Assembly (NCBI GenBank): GCA_002734065.2
Contig: NVXU02000054.1
Coordinates: 62,001 to 126,000, forward strand
Reading direction: 5' to 3'
Origin: Fluviicola sp.
Lineage (GTDB): Bacteria; Bacteroidota; Bacteroidia; Flavobacteriales_D; Crocinitomicaceae
DNA length: 64,000 nucleotides
A program made the translations under genes and the position numbers. Positions 51,666-61,331 of this stretch are shown piece by piece. The notes under the pieces were generated by a model, which had not been told where the DNA came from, ran no database searches, and was given only the letters and a program-made list of their open reading frames with translations. The first letter of the stretch is position 1. Every line of letters begins with the position of its first letter.

Positions 51666-53276
51666 CTAAAACCGCATTAACTTCCCACTATATATAAGCT
51701 CGTTATTCACTAAAACAGAATAAACATAACTGCCAGATTTCAAATTCAAATCACCCAAGTCAAAAGCGTGGGTGCCGATGTTGTATTCTCCTAAATTCTT
51801 CTTCGCAACGACCTTCCCAGTCATGTCATGCACAACAAACGCGACCTTTCCTTGTTGAAAAAGAGAGATCCCTAAATTGAGCTTTCCTGAAGTCGGGTTC
51901 GGCCAGATTTTATGGTATTCAGCCTCAAATTCATTCTCTGAAACAGATAAATCACAGATGCCAGGGAGATTGTTGTCTATCCAATTGGCGCGATTGGCAA
52001 CGTAGGTCTTTAGATAGTCCAAGTCCTCTTGGTAGGTCTGTCCAACAAAGCCGTTCCAGTTGACATATTGACCAATAATCGGCCATCGTTGAAAATTGCG
52101 AATTCTCCCTTCTTGAATGTAATTGGCAACAGAATCAATGAAGTTTTGCATGTTAGCTGTACTCAACGGCCCTGCTCTAAGCTCCTGCCATCGGCACTGT
52201 AAGCCGTTTGCATAGGTTGGAGACTGCAATAATTTTCCCCACCAAAAAGGAATGGAGGTTGAAAAATTACAGACATTATTGAAGTTGTACTGCCAACCTG
52301 TTGTCAAGTCGGCATCGCAATAATCGGCATTGCCATAAGACAGGTTAAAATCCCACATGGGACCGGCAACCAGCTTTGCATTCCACGCAAAACCGTCTTT
52401 GTCTTTGTGTAAGAATGAACTCGATCGGTAGCCATCCACCGTTCTTCCTAATTCTTGGAGAATAAAAAAGTCGTAAAATGATTGGGTCTCTATTAAACTC
52501 GGATAACCGAGGTTAGGATCGGCAAAATCGGGGCCGTTGATAGCATCTTCAAACTCAACGATTGCATTCTCCATGTAGCTGGCTTGCAAACTGTTCATTT
52601 CGTCAAATTCGGGGTCGTGAAATTGAAAAATAACCTCATTGTCGTAGTTGGAAATCCATGAGTAACCAACTTCTCCCGTGAGTTTATCGACCTTGACAAT
52701 GTAACCTCCCGTCAATGTATCGCTCCAGAGGTTGGGAACACTTAATTCGGCAATATTTACTCTGTTTAGATCTTGTTTGATGCGCTCCATCATGATGTAA
52801 ACACCGCGGTAGTCTCCGTCAATCACCAATTCACAAAAACGATAATCAGACGCATAATGCCCCATTTTTATCGCCAAATCAAAGGTCAGCGCGTTGCGAA
52901 TCATCGTTTTGTCAGGGTAAGGACCGTTAAGAATCCAATCGTTTTCTGGAGGCATGCCTAGAATGGCAACTTGCAAGTTAGCACCGAGAGAATCTTGCGT
53001 TTCAAAACCGTAACCTTTTTTGGGATACTGTTGAGAGGTTGAACCTCTGATTTCAATTTCAATTCTGCCATCGTAATTGGTAAAAGGGTCTGTCAGGTAG
53101 TTGCGAACGTTGAAACCATTGTCAATAATTCCCATGTTACAAATAATGCGAGGGTCATCTTGAATAGACTGACCAACGGGAGTTGTAATGACAACAATTG
53201 GCAAGTTAGAATCGGTCAATGTTTGAGAATGAATCTGAAACGAAGCCAAAAGTAGAATGAGTAAAAGTTTTTTCAT
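51666..53276 (-). CDS. CotH kinase-like secreted protein with T9SS type A sorting domain
   Basis: 536 aa. Signal peptide (MKKLLLILLLASFQIHSQ). Residues about 20-440 match the CotH family: EIEIRGSTSQQYPKKGYGFE, PPENDWILNGPYPDKTMIRN, RFCELVIDGDYRGVYIMMER and MWDFNLSYGNADYCD. CotH proteins are atypical kinases; spore-coat CotH phosphorylates partner proteins, but the substrate in Bacteroidota is unknown. The C-terminus (EYHKIWPNPTSGKLNLGI, YSVLVNNELIYSGKLMRF) is the T9SS type A sorting domain, cut off after export. Monocistronic, divergent from the SAM riboswitch-metH unit. Confidence 0.92.
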   Translation of the reverse strand: MKKLLLILLLASFQIHSQTLTDSNLPIVVITTPVGQSIQDDPRIICNMGIIDNGFNVRNYLTDPFTNYDGRIEIEIRGSTSQQYPKKGYGFETQDSLGANLQVAILGMPPENDWILNGPYPDKTMIRNALTFDLAIKMGHYASDYRFCELVIDGDYRGVYIMMERIKQDLNRVNIAELSVPNLWSDTLTGGYIVKVDKLTGEVGYSWISNYDNEVIFQFHDPEFDEMNSLQASYMENAIVEFEDAINGPDFADPNLGYPSLIETQSFYDFFILQELGRTVDGYRSSSFLHKDKDGFAWNAKLVAGPMWDFNLSYGNADYCDADLTTGWQYNFNNVCNFSTSIPFWWGKLLQSPTYANGLQCRWQELRAGPLSTANMQNFIDSVANYIQEGRIRNFQRWPIIGQYVNWNGFVGQTYQEDLDYLKTYVANRANWIDNNLPGICDLSVSENEFEAEYHKIWPNPTSGKLNLGISLFQQGKVAFVVHDMTGKVVAKKNLGEYNIGTHAFDLGDLNLKSGSYVYSVLVNNELIYSGKLMRF

Positions 53277-53397
53277 TGCAAGCCAAAAATACGATAGTTT
53301 AGTGAGATTGGGGTGGTTTTTTCTGTAAACTCTCCAAAGCTCGAATACTCTAAAACTCTAACGCTCTGCAAACTTCCATCAAATTTCTCACTTTTCC

Positions 53398-53428
53398 TTT
53401 GAAATCAACATAATTCCCTCTACTTTTA
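53398..53428 (+). promoter_or_regulatory. promoter of the SAM riboswitch-metH operon
   Basis: TTTG (53398-53401), 19 nt, TACTTTTA (53421-53428), one base from TAnnTTTG. The predicted start is about 5-10 nt before the riboswitch P1 stem. Confidence 0.65.
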
Positions 53429-53439
53429 CCGCACATTAT

Positions 53440-53541
53440 ACTTATAAAGAAAGGTGGAGGGACTGGCCCTGTGATACCTTGGCAACCTCTTCAACTAAGA
53501 AAAAGGTGCCAATTCCGATCTCAAATTGAGAAAAGATAAGT
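53440..53541 (+). ncRNA. SAM-I (S-box) riboswitch
   Basis: The conserved SAM-I core is complete: AAAGGTGGAGGGACTGGCCC, then CTGTGATACCTTGGCAACC, GGTGCCAATTCCGAT, and the 3' strand GAAAAGATAAGT. P1 pairs ACTTAT (53440-53445) with ATAAGT (53536-53541). It lies 44 nt before the ATG of the homocysteine methyltransferase subunit, consistent with SAM feedback on methionine synthesis. There is no intrinsic terminator between it and the gene, so control is probably translational or via an alternative helix. Confidence 0.93.
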
Positions 53542-53560
53542 GAAAGCTCGATTCTCCTTG

Positions 53561-53570
53561 CTTTGTAAGT
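53561..53570 (+). promoter_or_regulatory. candidate switching strand of the SAM riboswitch
   Basis: CTTTGTAAGT can form 10 pairs (one G-U) with ACTTATAAAG (53440-53449), the 5' strand of P1. Thus, without SAM, P1 could open and the alternative helix form, ending 15 nt before the ATG. This is inferred from complementarity only. Confidence 0.4.
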
Positions 53571-53584
53571 ATCAATAATGGAAT

Positions 53585-54592
53585 ATGATAGATATTAAAG
53601 TGATACTTAAAAATAGAATATTGGTCCTTGACGGCGCCATGGGAACCATGATTCAGCGACACACCCTAGAAGAGGAAGACTTCCGAAAAGGATGGTTTGA
53701 GGATCATCACAAGCCATTGAAAGGGAATAACGACCTTCTTTCTTTGACGCAACCAGAGATTATTAAAAGTATTCACCGAGAATATTTTGCCGCAGGTGCA
53801 GACATTGCAGAAACCAACACTTTTTCGGGAACAACCATTGCCCAAGCCGATTATGACTTGCAAGATGCTGTTTACGACATCAATTATCACAGCGCAAAAA
53901 TTGCACGGGAAGTTGCGGATGAATTCTCCCAAAAAGAACCTAATAAACCTCGTTTTGTGGCAGGCTCTATGGGACCAACCAACAGAACGGCATCCATTTC
54001 TCCAGATGTAAACGACCCCGGTTTTAGAGGAATTACTTTTGAAGAATTAAAAGTTGCCTACAAGCAACAAGCAGGTGCTTTAATGGATGGCGGAGTCGAT
54101 TTATTGCTCGTTGAAACCGTTTTTGACACCTTGAACGCAAAAGCAGCTCTTTTTGCCATTGATGAACTCTTTGAAGAAAGAAAAACGAAGTTGCCCATCA
54201 TGGTTTCGGGAACAATCACCGACCAGTCTGGAAGAACATTGACAGGACAGACAACAGACGCGTTTTTAATTTCTGTCGCACATATAGATTTGCTCACGAT
54301 TGGACTAAATTGCGCCTTGGGAGCTTCAATGATGCGTCCTTATTTGCAAGTTTTGAATAAAAACGCCCCTTTTGGAGTCAGTGCGCATCCAAACGCTGGT
54401 TTACCGAATGAATTTGGAGAATACGACGAAACCGCAGAAATGATGGCAGCGCAAATCAAAGATTATTTGGACGAAGGGTTGGTCAACATTATTGGAGGTT
54501 GCTGCGGCACGACTCCAGAACATATTTCAGCAATCGCAGAATTAGCGAAGAATTATTCACCTAGAAAATTTGGAGCAAATGTCGGAAAATAA
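53585..54592 (+). CDS. methionine synthase, homocysteine-binding subunit (MetH N-terminal part)
   Basis: 335 aa, corresponding to the first (Hcy-binding) domain of MetH. N-terminus [40 protein letters not shown] follows. Zinc-binding cysteines are in [13 protein letters not shown] and [14 protein letters not shown]. The protein transfers the cobalamin-bound methyl group to homocysteine together with the second subunit. In Escherichia coli these are one protein; here they are split in two genes with a 14-nt overlap to the likely ATG of the next gene (54579). Expression is controlled by the upstream SAM-I riboswitch. Confidence 0.95.
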   Translation: MIDIKVILKNRILVLDGAMGTMIQRHTLEEEDFRKGWFEDHHKPLKGNNDLLSLTQPEIIKSIHREYFAAGADIAETNTFSGTTIAQADYDLQDAVYDINYHSAKIAREVADEFSQKEPNKPRFVAGSMGPTNRTASISPDVNDPGFRGITFEELKVAYKQQAGALMDGGVDLLLVETVFDTLNAKAALFAIDELFEERKTKLPIMVSGTITDQSGRTLTGQTTDAFLISVAHIDLLTIGLNCALGASMMRPYLQVLNKNAPFGVSAHPNAGLPNEFGEYDETAEMMAAQIKDYLDEGLVNIIGGCCGTTPEHISAIAELAKNYSPRKFGANVGK

Positions 54593-57248
54593 ACGCATCC
54601 TAAAATTATCAGGTTTAGAACCCTTGATTGTTTCTTCAGAAAGCAATTTTGTGAATATTGGCGAAAGAACCAACGTAACAGGTTCTCGCAAATTCTTGCG
54701 CCTGATAAAAGAAGAATTATTTGACGAAGCATTGAGCGTTGCTCGTGAGCAGGTCGAAGGCGGAGCGCAAATCATTGACGTCAACATGGATGAAGGAATG
54801 ATTGATGGCAAAGAAGCCATGGTTCGTTTTTTGAACCTCATTGCCGCAGAACCTGATATCGCAAGAGTTCCCGTGATGATTGACAGTTCTAAATGGGAAA
54901 TCATTGAGGCAGGTTTGCAGTGCATTCAAGGCAAGGGCGTTGTTAATTCTATTTCGCTGAAAGAAGGAGAGCAAAAATTTAAAGAATACGCAAGCAAAAT
55001 AAAACGCTACGGTGCCGCAGTGATTGTCATGGCCTTTGACGAGGACGGACAAGCGGATAGTTACGAGAGAAGAATTGAAATTTGCGAACGTTCTTACCGA
55101 ATTTTGGTAGATGAATTGGGTTTTCCTTGCGACGACATCATTTTTGACCCCAATATTTTCCCCGTTGCAACAGGAATGGACGAACACAATAACAATGCGC
55201 TCGACTTTTTTAGAGCCACAAAATGGATCAGTGAGAATTTGCCCGGCGCACATATTTCAGGCGGAGTTTCCAATGTTTCCTTCTCTTTTAGGGGGAATAA
55301 TGTGGTGCGTGAAGCAATGCACGCGGCTTTTCTCTACCATGCCATTCAGAATGGAATGAACATGGGAATTGTGAATCCGTCTATGCTCGAAATCTATGAT
55401 AACGTAGAAAAAAACTTACTCGAAAGGGTAGAAGACGTTCTTTTAAACAAAAGAGAAGATGCAACCGACCGATTGCTTGAAATTGCAGAAAATTTTAAGG
55501 GAGAAAAAGGCAAACAACGAGTAGTTGACCTTTCTTGGCGAGAAAAAGAGGTGAAAGAACGCCTTTCTTATGCATTGGTTAAAGGAATTACCGATTTTAT
55601 TGATGAAGATACCGAAGAATGTCGCTTGGCATTTGCTCGACCGATAGAAGTCATCGAAGGACCATTAATGGACGGAATGAATGTCGTTGGCGACCTTTTT
55701 GGCAGCGGAAAAATGTTCTTGCCGCAAGTAGTGAAGTCAGCGAGAGTCATGAAAAAGGCCGTTGCTTATTTGCTGCCCTTTATTGAAGAAGAAAAAGGCG
55801 GCAAGCAAGAATTCTCCGGAAAAATACTCATGGCAACCGTAAAAGGAGACGTGCATGACATCGGAAAGAACATCGTCGGCGTTGTGCTAAGTTGCAATAA
55901 TTACGAAATCATTGATTTAGGAGTGATGGTCCCCTTTGAGAAAATCATTACTGAGGCGATTGAGCAAAAGGTCGATATAATAGGACTAAGCGGATTAATC
56001 ACCCCTTCTCTGGATGAAATGGTGACCGTTGCCAAAGAAATGGAGCGCGCAAAACTCGACATTCCATTGATGATTGGCGGTGCAACGACTTCTCGCGTGC
56101 ATACTGCCGTGAGAATTGACGAACATTTTAACTTGAATCAGACGGTGCATGTTTTGGATGCTTCCCGCTCGGTTACGGTCGTTGAAAGCTTGTTGGGAAG
56201 CAAGAAAGAAGCATTTCTAGAGAATATTGTGGCAGAATATGCCAAAGTACGAGAGCATCATCAGAAAAGTAGAAAAAGAAAGACCTTGTTGACAATAGAA
56301 GAGGCTAGAGAGAATAAATTTCAACTCGATTGGTCATCGCAAAGAATAGTGAAACCCAATCAGTTGGGAGTTACAGAGATTTCGGTTTCTTCAGAAGAAT
56401 TAGTCCCTTTTATTGATTGGACACCTTTCTTCAGAACGTGGGAATTACATGGAAAATATCCCGCAATTTTACAAGATAAATTGGTGGGAGAAGAAGCAAG
56501 AAATCTTTTCGAGGATGCCAAAAAAATGTTGAATCAAATCATTGCAGAATCTTGGATGACGCACAAAGGCGTGGTCGGGTTGTTTGCTGCTAATTCTGTT
56601 GGAGATGACATTGAAATCTACGATGAGAGCGGTAAATTGATTCTCACACAACATTCTCTACGCCAGCAGGGAAAGAAGGTTGCGAAGCTTGCAAATATTG
56701 CGTTGGCAGATTTCGTTGCTCCAAAAGAAACGGAAATTCGAGATTACATTGGTGGTTTTACGGTAACGTCAGGACTTGGTTTAGAAGATAGAATCAACGC
56801 TTTTGAAGCCGACCATGATGATTATAATTCGATTATGTTAAAAGCACTCGCTGACCGTTTTGCCGAAGCTTTTGCGGAATTTTTGCATAAAAAAGTGAGA
56901 ACTGAGTTGTGGGGCTATTCTTCTTCAGAAAAATTCACCAACGAAGCACTGATTAAGGAAGAATACAAGGGTATTCGACCTGCGCCGGGCTATCCTGCTT
57001 GTCCTGATCATACAGAAAAAACAGGCCTGTTTGAATTACTCAATGCAACTGCCTTAGCCGGCGTTTCTCTAACGGATTCATTGGCAATGTTACCTGCAGC
57101 AAGTGTTTCTGGTTGGTATTTTGGCAATGAGAATGCGAAGTATTTCGGTGTCGGTAAGATTGGAATTGATCAAGTGGAAGACATTGCAAAAAGAAAAGGA
57201 ATAGAGGTTGGTGAAATGAAAAAGTGGTTGAGTCCAAATATTCAATAG
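54579..57248 (+). CDS. metH: cobalamin-dependent methionine synthase, C-terminal subunit
   Basis: 889 aa from the ATG at 54579 ([18 protein letters not shown]); a TTG start at 54570 is possible. Domains in order: pterin (methyl-THF) binding ([37 protein letters not shown]), cobalamin-binding cap and Rossmann domain with [18 protein letters not shown] (His ligand in DxHxxG), [14 protein letters not shown] and [13 protein letters not shown], and the AdoMet-binding reactivation domain ([17 protein letters not shown]). It completes the split methionine synthase. A diverged copy of its last approximately 108 bp is found 3 kb downstream. Confidence 0.96.
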   Translation: MSENKRILKLSGLEPLIVSSESNFVNIGERTNVTGSRKFLRLIKEELFDEALSVAREQVEGGAQIIDVNMDEGMIDGKEAMVRFLNLIAAEPDIARVPVMIDSSKWEIIEAGLQCIQGKGVVNSISLKEGEQKFKEYASKIKRYGAAVIVMAFDEDGQADSYERRIEICERSYRILVDELGFPCDDIIFDPNIFPVATGMDEHNNNALDFFRATKWISENLPGAHISGGVSNVSFSFRGNNVVREAMHAAFLYHAIQNGMNMGIVNPSMLEIYDNVEKNLLERVEDVLLNKREDATDRLLEIAENFKGEKGKQRVVDLSWREKEVKERLSYALVKGITDFIDEDTEECRLAFARPIEVIEGPLMDGMNVVGDLFGSGKMFLPQVVKSARVMKKAVAYLLPFIEEEKGGKQEFSGKILMATVKGDVHDIGKNIVGVVLSCNNYEIIDLGVMVPFEKIITEAIEQKVDIIGLSGLITPSLDEMVTVAKEMERAKLDIPLMIGGATTSRVHTAVRIDEHFNLNQTVHVLDASRSVTVVESLLGSKKEAFLENIVAEYAKVREHHQKSRKRKTLLTIEEARENKFQLDWSSQRIVKPNQLGVTEISVSSEELVPFIDWTPFFRTWELHGKYPAILQDKLVGEEARNLFEDAKKMLNQIIAESWMTHKGVVGLFAANSVGDDIEIYDESGKLILTQHSLRQQGKKVAKLANIALADFVAPKETEIRDYIGGFTVTSGLGLEDRINAFEADHDDYNSIMLKALADRFAEAFAEFLHKKVRTELWGYSSSEKFTNEALIKEEYKGIRPAPGYPACPDHTEKTGLFELLNATALAGVSLTDSLAMLPAASVSGWYFGNENAKYFGVGKIGIDQVEDIAKRKGIEVGEMKKWLSPNIQ

Positions 57249-57346
57249 CTAATGAATAGTTGGGTAGGTTTTGTTCACTTCGAGTAAAAAACAACTACTT
57301 AAAATTCAATAGAATTAACGAGTTTTATTTTTTCGATTATAATACC

Positions 57347-57354
57347 TATCTTTG
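57347..57354 (+). promoter_or_regulatory. -7 element of the 903-aa secreted protein gene
   Basis: TATCTTTG (TAnnTTTG) 42 nt before the ATG. The -33 element is not clear. Confidence 0.5.
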
Positions 57355-57396
57355 ACGCACTAATTACACTAATTATTTAATTAACTTATATCTATT

Positions 57397-60108
57397 ATGA
57401 AAAAAATATTTTTTACGATTGCGTGTGTATCCGTTGGCTCAATGAGCTACGCACAGGTAATTAACAGTTTTCCGTTTGTGGAAGACTTCGAATCTCAAGC
57501 AACAGGTCCAACAGGATGTGGACCAACTTACGCTACAACAGGAAACACTTGGCGCAACGGTGATGATGCCGTACCAGCAATTGCTACACATTTTGTTGAT
57601 TGGACAAATAACATTGGTGGAACAAGTTCAAGTAATACAGGTCCTAGTATTGACCATACACTTGGAACAACTGTAGGTAAGTACATGTACTGTGAAACTT
57701 CTTGTAGTGGAACTGGATACACAAACTCTGAGTTTGATCTTGTAAGTCCGTACATGAACTTTACTACATTAACAGCACCAGTGCTTGATTTTTGGTATCA
57801 CGCTTTTGGAACAACGATGGGTAACCTTACAGTTAAGGTTCAAGTGGGTGCATTAGGTGTTTGGACAAATGTTGCAGGACCTAATACAGGCAACTTGGAT
57901 GCTTGGCAACAATCAACAATACCGTTAGTTGCTTATGCAGGGATGGATTCTGTTCGTATACAAATGAACTATATCTCAGGAACCAGTTTTGGAGGAGATT
58001 TCGCATTGGATGATATTTCTATATTCCAACCGTCACCTGTAGATATCGAAGCTGTATCAGTGGATAGTATCCCAGTAACAGGATGTGGTCTTGGATTCGA
58101 GAATGTTTGGGCAACGATCAGTCAAAATGGTGCAACTGGTCTTATAGCTGGAGATACAATTTTCGCAAATTACTCTGATGGAACAACTACAATTAACGAT
58201 ACAATTGTACTGGCTGGGGCATTAGGACCAGCAGCGATCTATAATCACATGTTCTCTTCACCTGTTGATTTCAGTGTTCCTGGAATTTACAACATTACTG
58301 TTTCTGTATTCAATTCTCTAGATGCAAGTAACGCTAATGACACTACATACGCTTCAGTAAATAACGTACCGATTATCAACACTTTCCCGTATGCTGAAGG
58401 TTTTGAAGCTGGAGCTGGAGGTTGGGCAATGACTAATGTTGCCAACAGTACTTGGGAGTTAACTACACCAAGTAACGCAATCATTAACTCTGCCGCAGCA
58501 GGTTCGATGTCATGGGTTACAAATGCAACGGGTTTATACAATTCAAATGAAGACGGATACGTTCAAGGGCCGTGTTTTGACTTTAGTGCATTAGACAGTA
58601 GTGCTGTAATTTCATTGGATGTTTGGTGGGAATCAGAATTCTCATGGGATGGTGCAAATATAACAGCTTCAACAGATGGAGGAGCAACATGGAATCTTGT
58701 AGGAAACAATGGAGATCCAACAAACTGGTACACAGACAATACAATTAACGGAAACCCTGGTGGATTTCAAGAAGGTTGGACAGGTAGAAACGGTGTAGGT
58801 TCAAATGGTTGGGTTACAGCTCACCTCCCAATTGGGAATGGACTTGCAGGTCAGTCAAGCGTTATGCTTCGAGTGAACTTTGGTTCTGATGGATCAGTTC
58901 AAGATGAAGGATTTGCATTTGATAACTTCCAAATTGGTTATCCAGTACCATTAGATACATTGATGGCAGATTACAACGGTTGTGGTCCTTTTATGACTGC
59001 TTATGGAAGTACAGGTACGTATGCATGGGCATCTCAGGATACAACAACATTAATTGTGACCCCTATTGATACTACAATGATAGGTATACGTCCATTTAAC
59101 AATACAGGATTGACAGTTACTACGTTCAATTTGATTGTGACATTTACAGATTACTTGGGATGTGAAACAATTGATACAACGCTAGTTACTATTGCTCCTA
59201 CTCCTTTGGTTACAATTGAAGTTGATACAACAATTTGTATCGGAGGAACTGCAATTTTCTCGGCTCAAGCTGGTGCCAACTACGCATACCTATGGTCAGG
59301 TGGTGCAACAACAATGTCGTCTACCTACTCAACAGCAGGAATGATTGGTGTAACAGTAACGGATATAATCTCTGGTTGTACCGTTTCAGATTCATCATTG
59401 ATCACATTTGCTACAGTAGTTGATCTTCCAATGACAACAGCAAATGTTTGTGCGGGTGATTCATTGGTACTTGATGCAGGATTGTTCACAACATATATGT
59501 GGTCAACAGGTGCTACTTCACAAGTTATAGCTGCTACTTCAGTTGGAACTTATGTGGTAACTGCAACAGATTCTATTGGTTGTGTATCTATGGATTCAAC
59601 AGTCATCACTACAAGTATGCCTACTCCTGCAATTACAGGATTAATAGATACGATCTGTGCTAACGGTTCAATGATGCTTGATGCTGGAGCTGGATTTAGT
59701 TCTTATTCTTGGACAACATCTGGAACAGCGCAAACTGAAATGATCAGTGGTGCTTCATTGCCGTTGGGTGATAATACAGTAACAGTAACGGTAACAGACG
59801 GAAACGGATGTTCTAACACTGATGCTGTTACATTTAATATTGATGGATGTGCTGGAATTGATGAGTTGAATGCGTTTGCAATGAGTATTTACCCGAACCC
59901 ATCTACTGGTGAGTTCAACTACTCAATTGACAACATGGCTGGATCAATCACTATGATGATTACTGATCTTTCTGGTAAAATCGTTGATGCAGGAACAATT
60001 ACTTCTGCAAGCGGGATATTTGACCTTTCGCGTTACCAAGCTGGCACTTACATCTTAAAACTTCAAGCTGGAGATACAGTTAGTATCGTTCGTTTAGTGA
60101 AGAACTAG
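57397..60108 (+). CDS. secreted protein with choice-of-anchor J domains, T9SS type A
   Basis: 903 aa. Signal peptide (MKKIFFTIACVSVGSMSYAQ). Two MAM/choice-of-anchor J-like jelly-roll domains: NSFPFVEDFESQATGPTGCG to GDFALDDISIFQPSP (residues about 24-210) and INTFPYAEGFEAGAGGWAMT to EGFAFDNFQIGYPVP (about 330-520), separated by a CARDB-like stretch. Ig-like segments (TTICIGGTAIFSAQAGANYA, SLVLDAGLFTTYMWSTGATS) follow. The end (AMSIYPNPSTGEFNYSIDNM, YILKLQAGDTVSIVRLVKN) is the T9SS type A sorting domain. It is probably an extracellular or surface adhesin; ligand unknown. It lies between metH and a remnant of the metH 3' end. Confidence 0.92.
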   Translation: MKKIFFTIACVSVGSMSYAQVINSFPFVEDFESQATGPTGCGPTYATTGNTWRNGDDAVPAIATHFVDWTNNIGGTSSSNTGPSIDHTLGTTVGKYMYCETSCSGTGYTNSEFDLVSPYMNFTTLTAPVLDFWYHAFGTTMGNLTVKVQVGALGVWTNVAGPNTGNLDAWQQSTIPLVAYAGMDSVRIQMNYISGTSFGGDFALDDISIFQPSPVDIEAVSVDSIPVTGCGLGFENVWATISQNGATGLIAGDTIFANYSDGTTTINDTIVLAGALGPAAIYNHMFSSPVDFSVPGIYNITVSVFNSLDASNANDTTYASVNNVPIINTFPYAEGFEAGAGGWAMTNVANSTWELTTPSNAIINSAAAGSMSWVTNATGLYNSNEDGYVQGPCFDFSALDSSAVISLDVWWESEFSWDGANITASTDGGATWNLVGNNGDPTNWYTDNTINGNPGGFQEGWTGRNGVGSNGWVTAHLPIGNGLAGQSSVMLRVNFGSDGSVQDEGFAFDNFQIGYPVPLDTLMADYNGCGPFMTAYGSTGTYAWASQDTTTLIVTPIDTTMIGIRPFNNTGLTVTTFNLIVTFTDYLGCETIDTTLVTIAPTPLVTIEVDTTICIGGTAIFSAQAGANYAYLWSGGATTMSSTYSTAGMIGVTVTDIISGCTVSDSSLITFATVVDLPMTTANVCAGDSLVLDAGLFTTYMWSTGATSQVIAATSVGTYVVTATDSIGCVSMDSTVITTSMPTPAITGLIDTICANGSMMLDAGAGFSSYSWTTSGTAQTEMISGASLPLGDNTVTVTVTDGNGCSNTDAVTFNIDGCAGIDELNAFAMSIYPNPSTGEFNYSIDNMAGSITMMITDLSGKIVDAGTITSASGIFDLSRYQAGTYILKLQAGDTVSIVRLVKN

Positions 60109-60133
60109 ATTACAGAGAATAATACAATCCTTG

Positions 60134-60170
60134 AAATGCCCTAACGATTATTGTTGGGGCATTTTTGTTT
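60134..60170 (+). terminator. terminator of the 903-aa secreted protein gene
   Basis: AAATGCCCTAAC (60134-60145) with GTTGGGGCATTT (60153-60164), one G-U pair, followed by a T run. Confidence 0.85.
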
Positions 60171-60226
60171 TAGTTAGATAAGGGATGGATAATCTATCTA
60201 TGGATTAAAAATCTGGTAATTTGGTG

Positions 60227-60334
60227 TTTCGGATTGGGTAAAATCAAAATAGATTAAGGAGCAGGTATTGCAAAAAAAGAAAAGGAATAGAGCTAGATGA
60301 AATGAAAAAGTGGTTGAGTCCAAATTTACAATGA
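60227..60334 (+). pseudogene. remnant copy of the metH 3' end
   Basis: This stretch aligns without gaps over its first 45 bp, and closely over the rest, to 57143-57251 (the last codons of metH). The best block is AATGAAAAAGTGGTTGAGTC, identical in both, encoding [10 protein letters not shown] 2-bp A-run expansion near 60272 breaks the frame, and there is no start codon. It is a decayed partial duplicate lying just after the secreted-protein gene and ending where the minus-strand lipoprotein gene stops. Confidence 0.75.
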
Positions 60335-60571
60335 TTATTGTTGCAAATCACAATTGATAATGATGATGTTGTTAGAGGTATAATAGTTGTCATCATATTT
60401 TGTCACCGCTCTAATACAGCTTTCTTCTGCTTTTTTTTCTGACCTTTCAGATACGACTTGTATGTCATTTGTGATCTGTGCTTGCGTGGAATATCCTTTG
60501 CATTCACACTGATAATCCTTTTTACAACTTAACATTATTAGTAGAAAGGCTAAGGTTGATATTGTTTTCAT
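60335..60571 (-). CDS. small lipoprotein of unknown function
   Basis: 78 aa. Lipoprotein signal MKTISTLAFLLIMLSC, then a cysteine-containing mature part (KKDYQCECKGYSTQAQIT, EESCIRAVTKYDD, IIINCDLQQ) with four cysteines that could form two disulfides. QCECKG is typical of many small Flavobacteriia lipoproteins with otherwise unknown roles. Its stop codon abuts the metH remnant. It is convergent with the secreted-protein gene and divergent from the membrane protein/XRE pair. Confidence 0.7.
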   Translation of the reverse strand: MKTISTLAFLLIMLSCKKDYQCECKGYSTQAQITNDIQVVSERSEKKAEESCIRAVTKYDDNYYTSNNIIIINCDLQQ

Positions 60572-60785
60572 AGCTTTTAGAACGAATAAAAAATGATATT
60601 ATTATTCGATAGACGTTCATTTATTATGCGCATTATTTTTAGAATGAGAATAGCGAATTGAAGAGCGCGAATACTTTTGAAAGACTGGATCGCGAGTAAG
60701 GTAAAGTGATAGCTTTTGAAGACCAAGCGTTAGCGCAGTGATAAAAAGTGGATAATAAGATTTTAAAGCAAAAAAAGCGTTAAAA

Positions 60786-60829
60786 ATGTAAGGTAAACAT
60801 TACTTTTTGACAATTAAACGTTACATTTG
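60786..60829 (+). promoter_or_regulatory. promoter/operator region of the membrane protein-XRE pair
   Basis: TACATTTG (60822-60829) fits TAnnTTTG, 25 nt before the ATG. ATGTAA (60786-60791) and TTACAT (60821-60826) form a dyad that covers the promoter and could be an operator for the XRE regulator encoded in the operon (inference). Confidence 0.4.
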
Positions 60830-60854
60830 TTGCGTAACCAATAAAATAATCATC

Positions 60855-61331
60855 ATGAAAACAAATTATTTATTCTCTCACAGATTCAAAAAAACAGGTT
60901 GGGCACTGTTCGGTTTAGGAGTTCTTTTGGGGTTTTTCGCTCTATTTGTTAACGAAACCCCTTCGTTCTTTGATTTAAAAGTTTTTGCCATTTCTTCTGA
61001 TGGTTTATTTGAATCAGAAGATACCTTTCGCATTATTAAGAACAACATTTTCAATGAGATTGTTGCAGTTTTAATTGTTATAGGAGGAATTTTGGCGGCA
61101 TTCTCAAAAGAAAAAAACGAAGATGAATTTATAGCAAAAATCAGATTAGAATCACTCGTTTGGGCTGTTTATGTTAATTATGGAGTGTTACTGTTTGCCG
61201 TTCTATTTATTTATGAATTCTCTTTTTTCAGTGTCATGATATTTAACATGTTTACCGTTCTCATTTTCTTCTTGATAAGGTACAATTGGATGTTGCGTAA
61301 ACTAAAAAGAATGACGCTAGATGAAAAATAA
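60855..61331 (+). CDS. four-helix membrane protein, partner of XRE regulator
   Basis: 158 aa from the ATG at 60855; the frame starts earlier at 60807, inside the promoter. Four hydrophobic helices: GWALFGLGVLLGFFALFV, NEIVAVLIVIGGILAAF, VYVNYGVLLFAVLFIYEF and VMIFNMFTVLIFFLIRY. No named family is recognised, but such membrane proteins regularly precede a small XRE regulator in Bacteroidota. The C-terminal 4 codons overlap the regulator gene by 11 nt, so the two are coupled. A membrane sensor that influences the regulator is a plausible but unproven model. Confidence 0.8.
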   Translation: MKTNYLFSHRFKKTGWALFGLGVLLGFFALFVNETPSFFDLKVFAISSDGLFESEDTFRIIKNNIFNEIVAVLIVIGGILAAFSKEKNEDEFIAKIRLESLVWAVYVNYGVLLFAVLFIYEFSFFSVMIFNMFTVLIFFLIRYNWMLRKLKRMTLDEK

